64,000 bases of DNA from Daucus carota subsp. sativus (GCF_001625215.2 NC_030381.2:55760714-55824713), one strand, 5' to 3'; counted from the first letter of the stretch, positions 49,184 through 61,519 are shown. Numbers and translations: made by a program. Notes: generated from the letters alone by a model not told the origin.

Positions 49184-50510
49184 GATTTTATGATAATGTA
49201 AATTATTCTTCATTAGTATTGTGTTTGATGGGCACGGGAGGCGGTCCAAACTAATTTTTATCTAAATAATAATAATTTTTTATTAGTATTATGTTTGACG
49301 GGAAAGTGGCTAAAAATTATATTTAAGATTTGTAAGGTAATATGTACGTACAATTTTTATTTTTGATTTGGTCTTATAATTTTTTTTAAATTTTGAATAG
49401 AAAATATAATTATAATTTAAAAAATCAGGTTCAAATATTCCAAAAGTTAATACAATTCTTTTCTTTTTGGATTCTAAAGGTAATAAAATTCTTTTCTGAT
49501 TTAAGAATCCTAAAAGGAATAGGATTATATATATTTAAATTAACAATCATAGATAAAATACAATTTATATTTAAGGTTGGTAAGGATTGTAAAGATAATA
49601 ATCAGTAAAAAACACTCATAGCGAAAAAGTTAGAAACATAAATAATAATAATTTTTAACTAATAAATAGGAATCATAAAATAAAAATAAATAACAAATAA
49701 AATAGAATATATAAAATAGAAATCATATATTGATTTTATGATAATGTAAATGATTCTTGATTATTATTGTGTTTGATGGGCACGGGAGGCGGTCCAAACC
49801 AATTTTTATCTAAACAATAATAATTTTTTTATTAGTATTATTTTTGACAAAAAAGTGGCTAAAAATTATATTTAAGATTTGTACTGTAATATGTACATAC
49901 AATTTTTATTTTCGATTTAGTCTTATAATTTTCTTAAATTTTGGATAGAAAATATAATTATAATTTAAAAAATCAGGTTCAAAGATTCCAAAAGGTAATT
50001 TAATTCTTTTCGTTTTGGATTCCAAGGATAATACGATTCTTTTCTTATTTAGGAATCCTAACCGGAAGAGGATTATATTTATTTAAACAAACAATCATAG
50101 ATAAAATACAATTTATATTTAAGATTTGTAAGATAATACGTACTATTTTTATTTTCGGTTTAGTCTTATAATTTTCTTAAATTTTGAATTGAAAATAAAA
50201 GATTGTATAGATAATAATCATTAAGAAAAACTCATAGACTAAAAGTTAGAAACATAAAAGAATGATAATTTTTAACTAATAAATAGGAATCATAAAATAA
50301 AAATAGTTAACAAATAAAATAGGATATATAAAATAGGAATCATATATACATTTTATGCTAATATAAATGATTCATGATTAGTATTGTGTTTGACGGGCAC
50401 GGCAGGCGGCCCAAACTAATTTTTATCGAAATAATTATAAATTTTCTATTAATATTATGTTTGATGAGAAAGTGGCTAAAATAATTTTTTATTTATGTTA
50501 AAATATTTTT
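49184..50510. repeat. Tandem repeats of about 550-620 bp inside the Helitron
   Basis: Units begin GATTTTATGATAATGTAAAT at 49184, 49732 and (diverged) 50351. Each holds a GTGTTTGA(T/C)GGGCACGG segment, an AGTGGCTAAAA segment and AAAATCAGGTTCAAA. The third is cut short by the Mutator-like element starting near 50512. Confidence 0.75.
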
Positions 50511-50511
50511 T

Positions 50512-51830
50512 GGGAAATTCCTAATGGTACCATTGTGGAATTGGCTTTTCCAAATGGTACCAATGACTATTTTGGGCTTCCAAGTGGTAACACCCAACTT
50601 TTGACTTCATCCAGCACATACCACTCCGTTTAGTTAACGTTAATAAAACGTTAATCCATTATGATTTAATTAAAAAAAGTAATTAAAATAAAATGAATTA
50701 AAAGTAAAAAAACAGCTATTTGGGTCATTAGTCGGGTACGAGGGTTTAATGTCACAGAATCAAACACACACACAGGATTAGGGTTCTGCTGCACGGAGGG
50801 GATTGATCGAGATAGAGAACAATACAGCCACTCGCTACTTAATTCAACACTCATCAAAGTATAGGGTATGCATTTCACCTTCAATTACTCTATATAATCG
50901 ATACATATATATCTTTCGCGGCTTAATTCATTGTTTAAGGGTTTATCTGTGTATATGTGCGAGTTTATCTGTGAATATGTGTTTATGTATACATTGATAT
51001 GTATAATACTCATAACTGTTAACTGGTGCATTGGGTGTAATATGATTGTATAATACTCATAATGCATTGGGTGCATTGGGTTTAATATGTGCAGATGGAA
51101 AAAGTATTAATTTTTCACTGGATGGGTACTGAGGTAGAGGTTAAGGTTGATGTAGATAAAACCTCACTGCTGGACATTATTGTTGAGTATGAAGAGTTAG
51201 GGAAAAAACAGAGGTTGAGGTTAGATTATGCTTATCCAACATTTGATTATGCATATATGATGAAGCATCACAAGTTAGAGTCAGATAAGGATTTAATGAA
51301 AATGTTTGAAAGGTTTGACTGCAAAAGAAAAGAAGGCAGCAGGGAGTGGACCAATAGTGGTTAGACATCCAAGAATTAGGGATCAATCCAAGGCAGGGAA
51401 AGCAGCTGCAGCTCTGAAAAAGAAAGCTTCAGATCAGACTAAAGAGGGCAACACATCACAGTCCACTGAAATCAACATGTCTCAATGTCCACCATCTCAA
51501 TCCCAGCCTTAAATCAGACCTGTTTTATTATGGTTTTAATGCTTTAAATTGTTAGAACATATTTTGGAACATTTGTGAAACTTCTGTAGTTCATTATTGA
51601 TTCAGACTTGTTGGTTGTTTTGGATATTGTATTAGCTTGCTGGTAACAGTATTTTGGAGGGAAATATGATTTTAGTTACTACTTAACAGCTTGATTAACG
51701 TTTGATTAACAGAGTGGTATGTGCTGGATGAAGTCAAAAGTTGGGTGTTACCACTTGGAAGCCCAAAATAGTCATTGGTACCATTTGGAAAAGCCAATTC
51801 TACAATGGTACCATTAGGAATTTTTTGTTA
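50512..51830 (+). mobile_element. Deleted Mutator-like element (MULE) with about 115-bp inverted ends
   Basis: The left end (AAATTCCTAATGGTACCATT to CAGCACATACCACTC, about 50515-50628) is repeated in inverse at about 51714-51827 with only a few mismatches. The flanks GTTAAAATA and GTTAAAACG may be a decayed 9-bp duplication. At 1.3 kb it is too short for a full transposase; it keeps a fragment (51095-51512). Confidence 0.8.
51095..51512 (+). pseudogene. Remnant of a MULE transposase gene (PB1-like N-terminal domain)
   Basis: The first frame (51095-51364) gives MEKVLIFHWMGTEVEVKV and LDYAYPTFDYAYMMKHHKLE, resembling the N-terminal PB1-like domain of plant MULE transposases. The second, overlapping frame (to 51512) gives KKAAGSGPIVVRHPRIRDQS and an Ala/Lys-rich tail ending SQPSQ-like residues, as in the transposase C-terminus. 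The DDE catalytic core and zinc finger between them are absent, so an internal deletion joined the two ends. AG precedes the ATG, so an upstream intron is possible. It could still be expressed as a small protein. Confidence 0.6.
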
Positions 51831-52467
51831 AAACGGGACAACTATTCAAAATAATTTTTATCCAATTATAATCGTTAATTTTATCATAATTAGAATAAGT
51901 TTTATTAGTATTGTGTTTGAAGTAAGGCGACTCAAACTAATATCTAAATTATAATGTTTTGTTATTAGTATTGTGTTTGACAAGAAAGCGGCTCAGACTA
52001 ATTTTGATCTAAATTATAATATTTAATTTTATCATAAAAATAATAATTATGGATTAATATTTTGTTTGACGGGAGGGCAGTTCGAACTAATTTTATTATT
52101 AGTATTGTGTTTGACAGGATGACCACTTAAACAAATTTTTATACTAATTATAATATTTTTTTATTATTGGTATATTTGATGGGAAGAGGACTCAAAATAA
52201 TTTTTATGCTATTATAATATTAATTCGTATCAAAATTTATAACGCGAGCGCGGCTTTATTCACTAGTTTTCAAATTATAATATTAGCAATTTCTATTTTT
52301 CTAATTTTCTTAAACATCTAAAATTTATTCGAAATTATGGGGCAGGAAGTTTTAAATTATAATATTTGTTCTTCTTGTCAATATTTTTGGGAAGGCATAA
52401 ATTTACCAATTACTCTGGGGTTCATCGAGTAACACAGAGAGCTAACCCTAGATAACCAGTATCATTC

Positions 52468-55083
52468 ATGTCTTCGAGCAGATCAGCCAACACATACACT
52501 TCGAATTCTCACTACATCCAACACATTGTGGTAGAATCATGTATGCCAATGTTCAAAAATCTCGTTCTTGATCTCGACAAAGTCCAATATACTTGTTGGT
52601 CCATTCTTTTTCGTGACACTGCTCGAACTCATAATCTTCTCCATCATATTGATCCTTCTGTTCCTGGTCCAATACTCTCTACTGCTATCATCATACTCAG
52701 TAAACGTGATGACGTCAGTCAAGACGCCCTCGTTCTCACGTGGATTTATGCCACCATCTCTCCTTGTTTGCTTGCTAGGTTGCTCACTAGAAATTGTACT
52801 ACAGCCATGGATGCATGGGCATGTTTACGCGATATGTGTCAACAACATGTCCCGAAGAAGAGAAGGTTGATGAGTAATAGTCAGGTGGATATAAAAGAAA
52901 AATTGGTAGAGTCATGTGTGTCAAGATTTAAGAATGTGGTTCTTGATCTTTACAGAATCCAATTCACTTGTTGGTCTAGTCTTTTTCGTGATACTGCTAG
53001 GGATCATAATCTTCTCCATCGGATTGATCCAAGTTTTGGTACCCCGCCTAATGTTAGTACTGATTATGACATGATAATTCAAGATGCTGTTGTTGTTGCA
53101 TGGATATATGCCACCATCTCTCCTTATTTACTTGCAAGATTACTGACTCAGAAATCATCGACTTGTGCAATGGATGTTTGGGCACGTCTCCAAGATATGT
53201 GTCAACAACATGAGACCGCCATGGAGAAGAAAAGGTCCTTTCAATTTTATTTAAATGAATTAAATCGGGGTTTGGAGAATACTACTAGTGATGATGATGG
53301 TACTGTTGATTTAATAAGCAAGTTACCGGATGATGTGCTCATCTACATGCTATCTTTAGTCAATGATATGAAAATAGTGGGAAGAACCAGCCTTCTTTCC
53401 AAGAGGTGGACTCATGTGTGGACTAACCTCATGGATCTAGATTTCAGTGATCCGGTAACTGCTGCCACTCTAAAAGACTGTCGGATGCTTTCTGATATGT
53501 ATATATTTGCTGACAGGGTTTTTGTTGATTGGGTTAACCGGGTTATAAGGGCAAATCGAGCTCCATATCTCAATACCTTCCGGATATGTTTTCCCCTCCA
53601 TAGTTCTTATGCTGTTTATTTTCAGAACTGGATCAATTTTGCCTTTGGTAAAGAGGTTCGCAATTTGGTTCTTGTATTTGGATACGTTGCTTATCCAAAT
53701 ATCAATTTCCTAAACATATTTACCAGTGATCCTGCCTTGATCCTCAATACTACACTTAAAACTCTTTACTTGGAATCAGTGAGTATAAAAGGACCTCTGC
53801 TTCAGTGGGTTTTAACTAATTGTCTCAATCTTCAACGTCTGTCTGTTCATGGCTGCAGGGCCAGTCCAGATGACGCTGCCTCTTCCAAACACCACCAAAG
53901 ACTCATGGTCTCGTCCCTTACAGTCAAACATGTGGAGTTTGTTTGCTGCTTAAAGTTACTCAACATTAAAACGCTTCATCTATCTGCTCCAAATCTTACT
54001 TCCATTGTAGTTAATGATAATGAAGTTGATGTGGAGTATCATAGTATTCCATCGCTTGTGGATGCTACTTTTGGAGGGTCATATTTTCCTCACTTGGATA
54101 CCTTATGTAGCTTTTCTTCGCAGCTTGAAAAACTGTCCATTGAGTGGTGCAAGGTTAGTTCGCTGCATGCTGTAGTGTATGTGTTGCTAATTGGTTAGTT
54201 GCATGATAATTTTCTTGCTCAGACAAGATTACTTGTGTCTGTGAACAACCTTGATGCTTTTGATCCATTTTTATTTTGTAGGTATACCCTGCAGTTACTG
54301 GATTTCCGATTTTTGTTAATGTTAAGCAATTGGAGATTGTAGTTGGGCTTGGCTCTCCGGATCATAGCCTTAATATGTCAACCTCCTTGATAGAGGCGTG
54401 TCCTTTGTTGCATACATTCAAGTTGAAGGTTGGAAGCACCTTTCATATACAATTTTAAATATGATAATTATTGTTGCTATTTACTGATTAGATTCTCTCA
54501 ATTCTCAGTTAATACATCGCGTATGATATTCAATTGAATTTTTTTCAATATTTGTTTTAAGCCGTCTATACCCTAGGCTCCTCTTACAAGTATTCTCTGG
54601 ATTCCTTGGAACCTGTGAATTCGAATCCCCTGTACTTTAGCACCTTCTGTTAGCATCAGTTTTTGTGTTTTACTCTTGAACTTGTTTGAATGTTGCACTT
54701 TTCCCTTGAAGTTGGCATGACAGGCAGATATGACTTGAATTTATGTTGATTTACAGATGAATGCATTTGCTACTCAGATGCAATGGCTCTCGGAGTATGC
54801 TCAAAAAAATGTAATGTGTCTGCATCAGCACCTTAAGACTGTAGAGTATGCTGGATTTGCTGGATCTGCATCTGCTGCCGAGCTTGCAATTTGTCTCATT
54901 CAATATGCTCCTATGCTCCGGAGGTTCATTTTTGATACTCGTCAAACTGGATATTTTGGACTACCGCCAGAACTTAGTACTTCTGGTACTAAATATCAAA
55001 TGGCTAGTGCGAGGCATTCAGCATGGCTTGCAAAACGAATTCAATTAACCAGTGGTCATGTCGATGTGGTGATTCTTAATTGA
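52468..55083 (+). CDS. Chimeric protein: two copia-gag-like domains fused to an F-box/LRR protein
   Basis: Three exons: 52468-54153, 54282-54428 and 54757-55083 (2160 bp, 719 aa); junctions are GT-AG in phase 0. Residues about 20-132 and 146-252 are two tandem copies of a domain with CWS.LFRDTAR.HNLLH.IDP, WIYATISP.LLARLLT and A.DAWA.L.DMCQQH-like blocks. This matches the N-terminal gag region of plant Ty1/copia polyproteins (UBN2_3/gag-polypeptide type). An F-box follows at about 281-325 (DLISKLPDDVLIYMLSLV, then RTSLLSKRWTHVWT), then leucine-rich sequence (LKTLYLESVSIKGPLLQWVL, LKLLNIKTLHLSAPNLTSIV) as in F-box/FBD/LRR proteins. No FBD domain is obvious at the end. F-box proteins recruit targets to SCF ubiquitin ligase; target unknown. 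All 719 codons are open. Alternative: two adjacent genes misjoined, but there is no stop or splice site between the gag-like and F-box parts. Confidence 0.75.
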
Positions 55084-55639
55084 GTTTTACTCTGTTTCTG
55101 CTTTCAGTCAATTTTGAATTTCATAAGAAAATCTATCATTTATGCCTTCTGATTTATGAAGACTGTAATTTTGATTAAAAGAATGGCACGCACTACAGGT
55201 AAGTTGTAAACGTTAGATCATTTCTGCTACTTTGAATAGACAAAAGTTGACAGTTGGTAAAATTTACGTTTTCCTGAATTTTCGTTGCAGATTTTGACAT
55301 TTAGTATCATCTCATACCATTGCATCACAATTAACATCATATATTCCGTGGACAATATTTGCCGCGAACGGTGTGGTTTTCTCTAAAACAGTAAACCGAG
55401 CCCACAAAACAAGTGTTGTGTTGTATACTGGACTTGTGTGCTCTGTCTTGTATCCTTTGAATGTATGAGACTTAGTTTTACCAGGAAGAACAGTCTTAGA
55501 ACTTAGAAGTATGCACCAACTGCCAGATAGATCCAGGTTGTGCTGCTTTTTTTGAGTTGACACATCGTGACTTCATATATTGTTAGCCAATTTAGCAGAA
55601 AGATAAGTATAGAAATAAGTAGTAATAACTATATTCAGA

Positions 55640-57110
55640 GAAAAACCCGGAATCAAACAATATTGAGTTCAGATTGCACTTGGATATGTATATTTGATTG
55701 ATCTGATTAGTACCAGTCATGCTTGGATGTGTAATACTTGCTATTAAAGTATCAGCTTCATACTCAGGGAATGAAGGCGGGATGTGATCAACTGGTTCAT
55801 CTCCAGGACCAATGTTTGTGAGTGGTTTACCACAGAGTCCAGCGTTCCCCTCATACGTGGAAATATCAAATCCCTGGAGTTGAGTACCAGATGGTATTCT
55901 TCCTGAGAAGTTATTGTCCGAGAGATCTAAATATGCAAGAAAATTTAGTCCAGACATGCTTTGAGGAATTTCACCTGAAAAATTTGTGGACAAGTCTATG
56001 AATTCTAAAACTTTCAGTTGGCCAATTTCAAGTGGAACATGCCCGTAAAACCTGTTTCTTGACAAGTTCAATCCCCTGAGTTCTTGAAGTCTGCCTATCC
56101 ATCTGGGAATTTTTCCAGTAAGTTGACTGGTTGACAGATAGATCATCTTCAGATATGCAAAATTTCTTCCATAAGAAAGCTCCTGCCCTTTTCATCTTGC
56201 CGAAACATCAACAGTGTAACTATCATAAATTGAATCTGGACTTAATAACTCTGGATCTTCATAAGAATAGATATGCTCATCAACTTCAGTTCCTTTCAGG
56301 ATCATTGCAGTCAAATTATTAAAGCATGGAGGAATAATTCCTCCATGCTTTAATAATTTCATATTTCATAAGTCATAAGGTATGCTTCATAATTTCATAA
56401 TTTAATATGAAATAATTTCATATTTCATAAGTCATAAGTCATAATTTCATAAAATATGGAGGAATAAGTCCATATTTCATATGGACAAGTCTAGGAAATA
56501 AAGATTGGATAGACGACATATTTCATAAGGTATGCTTCCGGAAAATCTATTAGATTTTAAAATCAGAGCATACAACTGTGGGAGGCCTTCCCCTATCCAT
56601 GGTGGCAGTTTTCCCGATAGCTTATTCAACGCAAAATCTACAAACTCAAGGTAGCTGCAGTTTGTCAGAGATGCAGGAAACTCACCGTAGAGCATATTGT
56701 TCCTCAAAATCTGTGAATTAAGAGAAACTAGTTGCCCTATTGACGCAGACCTTTAACATGCGTCCAATCATCAGGAAGTGCACCAGACAATTGGTTATGT
56801 GAGAAATCAAGAAACCTTCAGGAATTAGACAAGGAAAGGAGTGTTCCTGAAAACTTGTTCTGAGATGAATTTATTCTTACACAATCTTCAGGAATTAGTG
56901 GTAGTGGCCCTTCAAAATAATTTGAACTCAAATCTATGTCTTGAGCATAAAAATGTTTGGAAGAAATCTTGCCTCTAATATTGTTGGAAGAGAGATTTAA
57001 ATCTTTCTGAAATTTGGCTGTTAGAAATATCAAGAACATCAATAGATTTTTGATCTCGAATCTAGTTAGGAAATTTTGGCCCAACTTGCATAATTTAATT
57101 GGTACCAAGG
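55640..57110 (-). pseudogene. Broken receptor-like protein (extracellular LRR) gene
   Basis: Minus-strand LRR fragments follow in the correct order: KSIDVLDISNSQIS (about 57040), NNIRGKISS..IDLSSNYFEGPLP (56900s), NQLSGALPDDW (56780s), LSGKLPPWIGEGLPQLYAL (56600s), IPPCFNNLTAMILKGTEVD (56300s), LTGKIPRWIGRLQELRGLNL (56080s) and SGRIPSGTQLQGFD..YEGNAGLCGKPL (55850s). This is the layout of Cf/EIX-type RLPs. It is broken by an insertion with a palindrome (56313-56480), an in-frame stop after DVSAR (near 56195) and frame changes near 56710-56820 and 57010. The N-terminal half is missing; the break lies beside the FKBP duplication starting at 57120. The transmembrane end is not recognisable. Confidence 0.82.
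56313..56359. repeat. Perfect 47-bp palindrome
   Basis: Arms of 23 bp (AAATTATTAAAGCATGGAGG..) around a single central base at 56336. One arm is LRR coding sequence (IPPCFNNL in reverse); the other is its inverted copy. Beyond it, up to 56480, are short direct repeats of TTTCATAAGTCATAA. Confidence 0.88.
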
Positions 57111-57119
57111 TTACAAAAT

Positions 57120-58453
57120 AGAGAAACTTTGTACCAAGGTTCAACTTCAATATTTTTAACCCCATACCAACTCTAATTCATTGAAGATCATATGTATTTG
57201 GCAGAATATATTGATTGTATTCACCTTTGATTATGTTCTAGTTATGTTTTAAGAAACCCTTTGTACATTATGTGTGTATATGCAGGTTTTGGAAATCGAC
57301 AGCAAGAATGTGAAGGCACTCTACAGGAGGGCTCAAGCTTATATCAACCTTGTCGATCTAGACCTGGCAGAGTTTGATATCAAGAAAGCACTAGAAATTG
57401 ATCCTGCAAATAGGTTGGTTAAATTCTTGAAAAGCACTTGTTGAAAATCACTTGAGCCGTGAAAGAATACATAATATCTATTTTCTTAGAAGATTTTTTG
57501 TAGTGATTTTGTGTGTATTTTGGTGTTTGTAGGGATGTGAAACTTGAGTACAAGGTACTGAAGGAGAAGGTTAAAGAAATCAATAAAAAGGATGCCCAGT
57601 TCTACGGAAATATGTTTGCCAAACTGAACAAGCTGGAGCCTTTTGACACTGAAGTAAGCTTCTACCGGGATCTTTTATTCTTTTGTTTAACACGAATCAG
57701 CTGGTTTTGTAACTAGTGTAATGGTTTGTAATTCTGGTTTCTGCAGAAAACAGCTCCCAAAGAAGAAGAGCCGATGAGCGTGGACAGCAAGGCATAAATG
57801 GCCGTTAGAATAAAGTTCTGTGATATGATGAGTGTCTTTGCCCTAGTTTTAATGGTTATTACTCTTGTCATTTCTTTGTTGTGTCCTCAGACATGGACAG
57901 TAGACTAGCTATTTTCTGAATGCATAAAGCCTGAAAAGGAAGTTGTAACAGAATTTCTGTGGTTTTGATTTGGTTGCACCTATGATTCTAATAGACATTT
58001 TGTTCCTCAATTTCTAATAGATAATTTCGTGTCTTCCCTTGATCTGGTTCTTGCGTATCTTTGCGCTTGCAATAGTGTGCAAGTTCGTAGTGGACATTAG
58101 TTTTGTATATATTGTCATGGGAGGTTCTTGTTCCACCTTCCACGGAAGCAGTAACTACACTGCAAACAATAAATTTGTGCTTCCACGATACAAGGTGTAA
58201 AATATTCTAGTTTAAGATTTATATATAATAAAAATTATGTCCCAGTATTTGAGAATATATTTTGTTTAGTTTTTTTTCACTATTAAAGGATAATATAAAA
58301 TAGGGAGATAAAAAGATTGTTTACAATTATTTATAGTAAAATATAAGATAAAATTAAGGAAATACGTGACTTAAAAAGAAGAGGTTGCGACAGAGTACAA
58401 GGTTTTTTGAAGTTAAACAACATATTACAAAATTTGAAAGCAACTCGAACAAC
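57120..58453 (+). pseudogene. Duplicated 3' end of the FKBP gene plus downstream DNA
   Basis: 57120-58219 matches 41788-42862 and 58220-58453 matches DNA up to about 45083, in the same orientation. Copies of exons 11-13 (57286-57413, 57533-57653, 57747-57797) look unchanged from the parent; the intron before exon 11 has a few changes and a small insertion. There are no FKBP domains, promoter or start, so it cannot make the enzyme; only the last TPR and C-terminus are encoded. Splice sites are intact, so it could be spliced in a read-through transcript. Confidence 0.92.
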
Positions 58454-58738
58454 TTCCCCGTTAAAATTTCCATAAAGATTAGAGGATTGGTGGAGGATTT
58501 CCTCAACGACCTCGACCCAGGATTCAATACAAATATTTGTGATTAGCAGCAAATTGATTTATACAGTGGTGTTAGCTGATGAGAGTATCAGACAATCAGG
58601 CTCTTCTTCTCTTTGCTGTTTCTTGTTCACCGATGTTCTAGACCTTGAGATGAGGATAGCAGTATAATGTGGCTGAAGCCGTGATATCCTCCAACTGGAA
58701 AACAAGCGCTTTAGTTGTGGTGGTGGATTAACAGATCA

Positions 58739-61507
58739 TTAACTTACCTGCTGCTGTCCAATCAAATCAAGACCAACAGCTAAGAAAGTGAAGCCTTGGA
58801 AGAGAAGGAAGTAGAAATGAATGCCTTGAGCAGACAACAAGCTTCTGGCAGATGCAGCCAGTAGAATGAACGCGAGAGTGAGTTCCTTTCGGTATATATG
58901 ATTCTTTTTCCTTTGTGTTTTCTTGGCAAGTTCTAGTTTTGTTAGCTCCGTGATATCTGATTCAGAGGATGACTTATGCAGACCAGGACTTTCAGCTTGT
59001 TCTTGCGATTCTGCAAAGGAAACCAAATCTGTTTCCGAGGATCTGCCCAGTTTTTTAGTGACTATCCATTCATAGGAACTCCCTAACTGGAACAACCCTG
59101 ATATCATTGCAGTGAATTTTGTTACAGACATGGTGTTTTCAAACAGAAGGTAGGGAACTATGAATGGAAATGAGTGTGGCGCTGGGAGAATGTTGAGGAT
59201 AGACACGAGTCCGGGGATATAACAGACTACCCAAGCTGGTAATTCAGCTTCTGGGAGGAACATTGTCAGAGGAAGAATAATGCAGAAGAGAGTGAATGAG
59301 TAAAATGGTAGGATCAGTTTCCGCAGGAGAAAGAATGTGAATATCAGGTTGATTTTCTTGAATAAACTTACCTGTAACATAAAATCAAGACAGTATCAAT
59401 CAATAAAAAGTATTCATAGTTAAAATTGAGATATCCTGTAAGGAATTTAACCAACCTTAGAGCGGATTACATCAAGAAAGCACAAACGAAACAACTGCAT
59501 TGGTCCTGAGTGCCAGCGATATTGCTGCTTCATGTATGCCTCATAGGACTCAGGAAGTTCACAGGGACACTGCAAAGTTAATGATGTCAAGTTCACTATG
59601 TTCTAAACAGAAATGTGACAATTGTCAGAAGTTTTGATAAGCCAACCTTAACGTCGTTGAGGAAAATGAACTTCCATCCACAAAGGTGAGCACGAACAGC
59701 AACATCCATGTCTTCCACTGTTGTTCGATCCATCCAGCCACCACAATCCTCGAGGGCCTTGATTCTCCATACTCCAGCGGTTCCATTGAAACCAAAGAAG
59801 TTGATGAAAACTCCATTCACTTGTTGTTCTACTTCAAAATGAAATGACAAATTTATGTACTGCAATCTTGTGAGCAGATTTTCATCCCTGTTCACAAATG
59901 TCCACCTTGTCTGCACCAGTCCCAGGTCATCATTTCCCTTCACAATTCAGAAAAAATAAGTAAAAATTGCAGAAAGTAATTCTTGATGAGCAGTCAAAAA
60001 CCGTTTAAGCTTACCTTGAAATATGGAAGGGTTTTCTTTAAGAAATCTGGTGGCGGTTGAAAATCTGCATCAAAAAGTGCTACAAATTCATAATCTTTCA
60101 CATAATCACAACTCATTGCTGATCTGAGATTCCCTGATTTGTAGCCAGTGCGGACAAGGCGATGCCTGTACAATATGTTTACACCCCTATGCTGCCATTT
60201 CAACACTTCTTCCTTGATAAGATCTTGAACATCCATATCGTCAGAATCATCCAAGACCTGGACAAGCATTCTTTCCCTTGGCCAGTCTTGAACACATACT
60301 GATGCAATTGATTGGTGGTAAACCTGTAATGAGAACCGAGCAGGAGGATCATTAAGATCGACGTAAGAGGGGCCTAAAACTATGCAAATAGAACTGCAAT
60401 CTGAAAAAGCAGCAATTCGTGCTCCTTTTGGAAATTATAACAAATTCTGAATTCATGACTAGTAGAATTTAGTAACTGTTCAGAACCCTTCATCTAAAAC
60501 CTCAAGGTATCTTAGGAAGACACAAATGGATTTTATGCTATATTTCAACACTCCCCCTCACTTGAAATCCCAACCTGGCTGATACCATGTAAGAACTAGT
60601 TTATCTAAAACCTTAAGGTGAGGAAGACTGAAAATGTATCTTATGCTATATTTCAAACATAAACAAGTCCTGCTAGTTACAAATTATGAAGTCACAGATG
60701 AAACATTTTACTTTTATAAACAAAACCAACTTAAGCCTCAGCCCCAACTCATTCCAAAAACAATTTTTTGTGCCTTAGTAAGAAACTACAATTTGTTACC
60801 TCGCGCTCATTGCACATAGGTATTTGCACCAACACCATTGGATAAGCCTCCACATTCTCGTCCAGTCCATGTTTATACTCCATCTCTGCCACCGGTTTGA
60901 TCCTCCAGATCTTAATCCAGACAAAGCCCAACACTAGAATAAGGCGATCAAATGACTGCACTAGAAACATAACAATGCAGACATTGGTTAATTGTTGCAG
61001 AGGGGGTGCCAAGTAATTCGCCCTGATATGAAGCCAGTAGGCGTAAAAAAGCTCAACAAAATCCTGAATCTCCCATGACTCTACAGAAGGAGGACTAAAA
61101 TGCCAGCCTTTCAAGTAGGCTAAAAGCTCAAACACTAACAACAAAACTACAATAACAAAAAACACTTTAATGACACGGTAAAGGCGAAATTCATAAGGCC
61201 TTGCGTAGAGAAAAGTGGTCTCGGGGGTATTGAAGCGGCGCCTTGCAGTGTTATAGAAGGAATTAAAGGCATTGTTGGGATTTGTAAAAAAACTGACTAA
61301 TTGCTGGAATTTTAAGAGAAAGACATGAGATAATTGGCGGATTGTTCGAGGCCGGCCCTTTTCGATGAAATGATCAGCTGTGGGAGTTGGAGGAATCTCC
61401 ACGGTTAAATGAGGACGAGGTTTTTGAGGCTTGTCTGAGAGTAAGAGCTCCTCTTCCCTCTGGCTGTTCCACCATTCTTGAAATTCTTGGTTGGGAGGCC
61501 TAGACAT
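58739..61507 (-). CDS. CSLC: Cellulose synthase-like C glycosyltransferase (xyloglucan beta-1,4-glucan synthase)
   Basis: Five exons: 61507-60800, 60323-60015, 59937-59647, 59569-59456 and 59371-58739 (2055 bp, 684 aa), the usual size for CSLC; all phase 0. The N-terminus [13 protein letters not shown] is typical of the family. Transmembrane segments lie at about 110-130 ([18 protein letters not shown]) and 172-198, with further ones in exon 5. GT2 catalytic motifs are present: DDSDD (about 261), DAD (321-323), TVED (412-415) and QQYRW (451-455). The protein ends [11 protein letters not shown], close to the family's conserved end. CSLC proteins sit in the Golgi and make the xyloglucan glucan backbone with XXT xylosyltransferases. 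The final codons CAG GTA AGT TAA also form a consensus splice donor. Confidence 0.93.
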
Positions 61508-61519
61508 GTCGTCGATGTC

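Noticed and set aside
54560-54650. tRNA or SINE head in intron 2 of the F-box chimera (GAATTCGAATCCC)
   Set aside because: Only a weak B-box-like match; no A box at the right distance and no cloverleaf.
57513-57716. 67-aa open frame identical to one at 42170-42373
   Set aside because: It is exon 12 of the FKBP gene and its duplicate, read into the introns, not a separate small gene.
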